This document shows positions 6,389-7,387 of a stretch of 7,387 bases of DNA, one piece after another. The notes under the pieces were generated by a model. That model worked only from the letters and a program-made list of their open reading frames with translations. It was not told the DNA's origin and did no database searches. Source of the stretch: Candidatus Neomicrothrix sp. UBA6944 (GTDB lineage Bacteria; Actinomycetota; Acidimicrobiia; Acidimicrobiales; Poriferisodalaceae); NCBI GenBank assembly GCA_002448715.1, contig DJZU01000043.1:1-7387 (forward strand), written 5' to 3'. The stretch's first letter is position 1, and the number at the start of each line of letters is the position of its first letter. A program made the translations under genes and the position numbers.

Positions 6389-7306
6389 CTAGACGGCGGT
6401 AAGACCGTCAATTGTTGGTGCAAAGTCTCGTACCACGCGTCGAAGTACATCTCGGGTCGCTGAGGCTGGAGCGGAAAGCATTCCGCGACGTCGGACGGCC
6501 AGACCCACGTGGCGGGGTGGCATTTCCTGTAACGACAACACGGACCAATTTCCTCGCCCGATCCACGCGGGAATTGCTGTGACTGGAACGATTGCTGGCG
6601 CGTAGCCCTGAAAAGCCAGCGTTGCAGCTAGTCGAATGCCGTCTAGTTCGGCAACGGTACGTAGTTGCACTTCTTCTTCGCGGGCTTTGCCGTCAATGAG
6701 TCCTCGCAAATTGGATCCGGGTGGACTGAGGAGAAGTTCGTGCTCTTCAAGCTCGCTGATGTGGATGGGACGGTCGCCGTGGACACCTAGAGGGTGTCCT
6801 TCAGGGGCGATTACGACCAGCTGTTCGTCAAATAGTGGGCTGGTAAATATTTCGTCGTGTTGTAGTGGTGTGTTGATCACCGTTAGGTCAAGGTCTCCGT
6901 GTTCAAGTAAGGGGACGAGTGCTGTGGTGGTGGAATCAATAACTGTTGTCATGACGTCAGGAAAAGCTCGGCTGAGTTCGTCGAGTAGTGGTGGCAACAA
7001 CCAGCGACCAGTTGTGCCGATAATGCCGAGCCGCACTTGGCCTGTTACTCGGGAGGTCATGGAGGTCACGTCGTCGCGCAGAGCGGCCAGTTCTGTGTTG
7101 ATGCGGCGAGCTCGTGTTAACACGACTTGACCTTCAGGTGTTAGCTGGCCGGCGCTTCGATCAATGAGGATCGCGCCTAAGTCGTCTTCGAGTCGTGCGA
7201 TGTGGGTGGAGATGTTCGATTGCACGGTGTCTAGAGCTCGAGCTGCTGCGGAAAACCGACCGTGTTCCGCTACCGCTGCGAGTGCCTCAAGTTGTTTAAG
7301 TTCCAT
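6389..7306 (-). CDS. LysR-type transcriptional regulator
   Basis: Encodes 305 residues, the normal LTTR length. The N-terminal winged helix-turn-helix spans about 1-60: MELKQLEALAAVAEHGRFSA leads into the helix pair AAARALDTVQSNISTHIARLE (21-41), and the family wing follows as RSAGQLTPEGQ (50-60). A linker helix runs from about 62 to 88. The effector-binding domain runs from about 90 to 295, starting VRLGIIGTTGRWLLPPLL and containing the LTVIN strand (141-145) and FDEQLVVIAPEGHPL (159-173). It acts as a cytoplasmic DNA-binding regulator, usually a tetramer that responds to a small metabolite. The ATG has no Shine-Dalgarno and lies 6 nt after a TACGCT hexamer. A perfect palindrome lies just upstream and may be its own operator. 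The carboxyltransferase follows 56 bp downstream on the same strand. Its regulon and inducer cannot be read from the sequence. Confidence 0.93.
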   Translation of the reverse strand: MELKQLEALAAVAEHGRFSAAARALDTVQSNISTHIARLEDDLGAILIDRSAGQLTPEGQVVLTRARRINTELAALRDDVTSMTSRVTGQVRLGIIGTTGRWLLPPLLDELSRAFPDVMTTVIDSTTTALVPLLEHGDLDLTVINTPLQHDEIFTSPLFDEQLVVIAPEGHPLGVHGDRPIHISELEEHELLLSPPGSNLRGLIDGKAREEEVQLRTVAELDGIRLAATLAFQGYAPAIVPVTAIPAWIGRGNWSVLSLQEMPPRHVGLAVRRRGMLSAPASATRDVLRRVVRDFAPTIDGLTAV

Positions 7307-7312
7307 TCAATT

Positions 7313-7318
7313 AGCGTA
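7313..7318 (-). promoter_or_regulatory. Candidate -10 hexamer TACGCT for the LysR gene
   Basis: TACGCT on the minus strand is followed by AATTGA and then the ATG at 7306, placing the predicted transcription start at or beside the start codon. The palindrome at 7335-7351 would then cover the -35 region, centred near -37, a position suited to autorepression. Confidence 0.4.
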
Positions 7319-7334
7319 TCCGAAACCAAAATAC

Positions 7335-7351
7335 GATCTATAAAATAGATC
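7335..7351. promoter_or_regulatory. Perfect palindrome, candidate LysR operator
   Basis: GATCTAT, AAA, ATAGATC is a perfect 7-3-7 inverted repeat in an AT-rich stretch 28 bp upstream of the LysR start. It contains the T-N11-A pattern (T7337, A7349) characteristic of LysR-family binding sites. An outer ATAC (7331-7334) and GTAT (7356-7359) pair flanks it asymmetrically. LysR regulators commonly bind such dyads upstream of their own gene and a divergent target. Binding by this particular protein is inferred. Confidence 0.5.
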
Positions 7352-7387
7352 AAAAGTATCTACTACTTCGACTTGATGAATGACCCA

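Noticed and set aside
6384..6389. GGGAGG on the minus strand, a strong Shine-Dalgarno-like site at the LysR stop codon
   Set aside because: No ATG, GTG or TTG lies at a workable distance, and the carboxyltransferase GTG is about 50 nt further on. It is probably chance, though a non-canonical start cannot be excluded.
6636..7130. 164-codon plus-strand open frame inside the LysR gene
   Set aside because: Its Ser-rich composition is typical of an antisense shadow, and the LysR frame has clear domain motifs throughout.

Overview
The window looks like ordinary chromosome from an actinobacterium. My best guess is a mid-GC member of the Acidimicrobiia or a related marine or freshwater lineage. I base this on the protein set (PGPGW membrane protein, tyrosine/lipid phosphatase of the MptpB type, actinobacterial acyl-CoA dehydrogenase, acyl-CoA carboxylase beta subunit), the frequent GTG starts, and several start codons that lack a Shine-Dalgarno but sit just downstream of TANNNT -10-like hexamers, as expected of leaderless actinobacterial transcripts. 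The taxonomic call is inference; there is no rRNA or other marker here.

Layout, left to right. Positions 1-72 hold nothing I can call. Positions 73-444 (-) encode a small PGPGW-family membrane protein. Positions 562-1332 (-) encode a tyrosine/dual-specificity phosphatase whose ATG overlaps the stop codon of the upstream acyl-CoA dehydrogenase (1329-2447, -). A 72-bp divergent gap follows, then a PIG3-type NAD(P)H:quinone oxidoreductase (2520-3500, +). Its stop codon faces that of citrate synthase (gltA, 3517-4788, -) across only 16 bp. A noncoding gap of 194 bp (4789-4982) upstream of gltA contains a long imperfect stem-loop and a pair of mutually exclusive hairpins. Next are an acyl-CoA carboxylase carboxyltransferase subunit (4983-6332, -) and a LysR-type regulator (6389-7306, -). 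At the right edge lies an AT-rich region with a perfect 7-3-7 palindrome and possibly the first codons of a divergent gene running off the window.

Functionally the genes centre on acyl-CoA and acetyl-CoA use. The dehydrogenase oxidises an acyl-CoA, the carboxyltransferase carboxylates a short acyl-CoA (or acetyl-CoA), citrate synthase draws acetyl-CoA into the TCA cycle, and the quinone oxidoreductase handles NAD(P)H/quinone redox. The LysR protein may regulate itself and a neighbour. I see no mobile element, CRISPR array, phage gene, toxin-antitoxin pair or defence system. The least-explained signals are the structured gltA leader and the repeated TACGCT hexamer just upstream of three starts.
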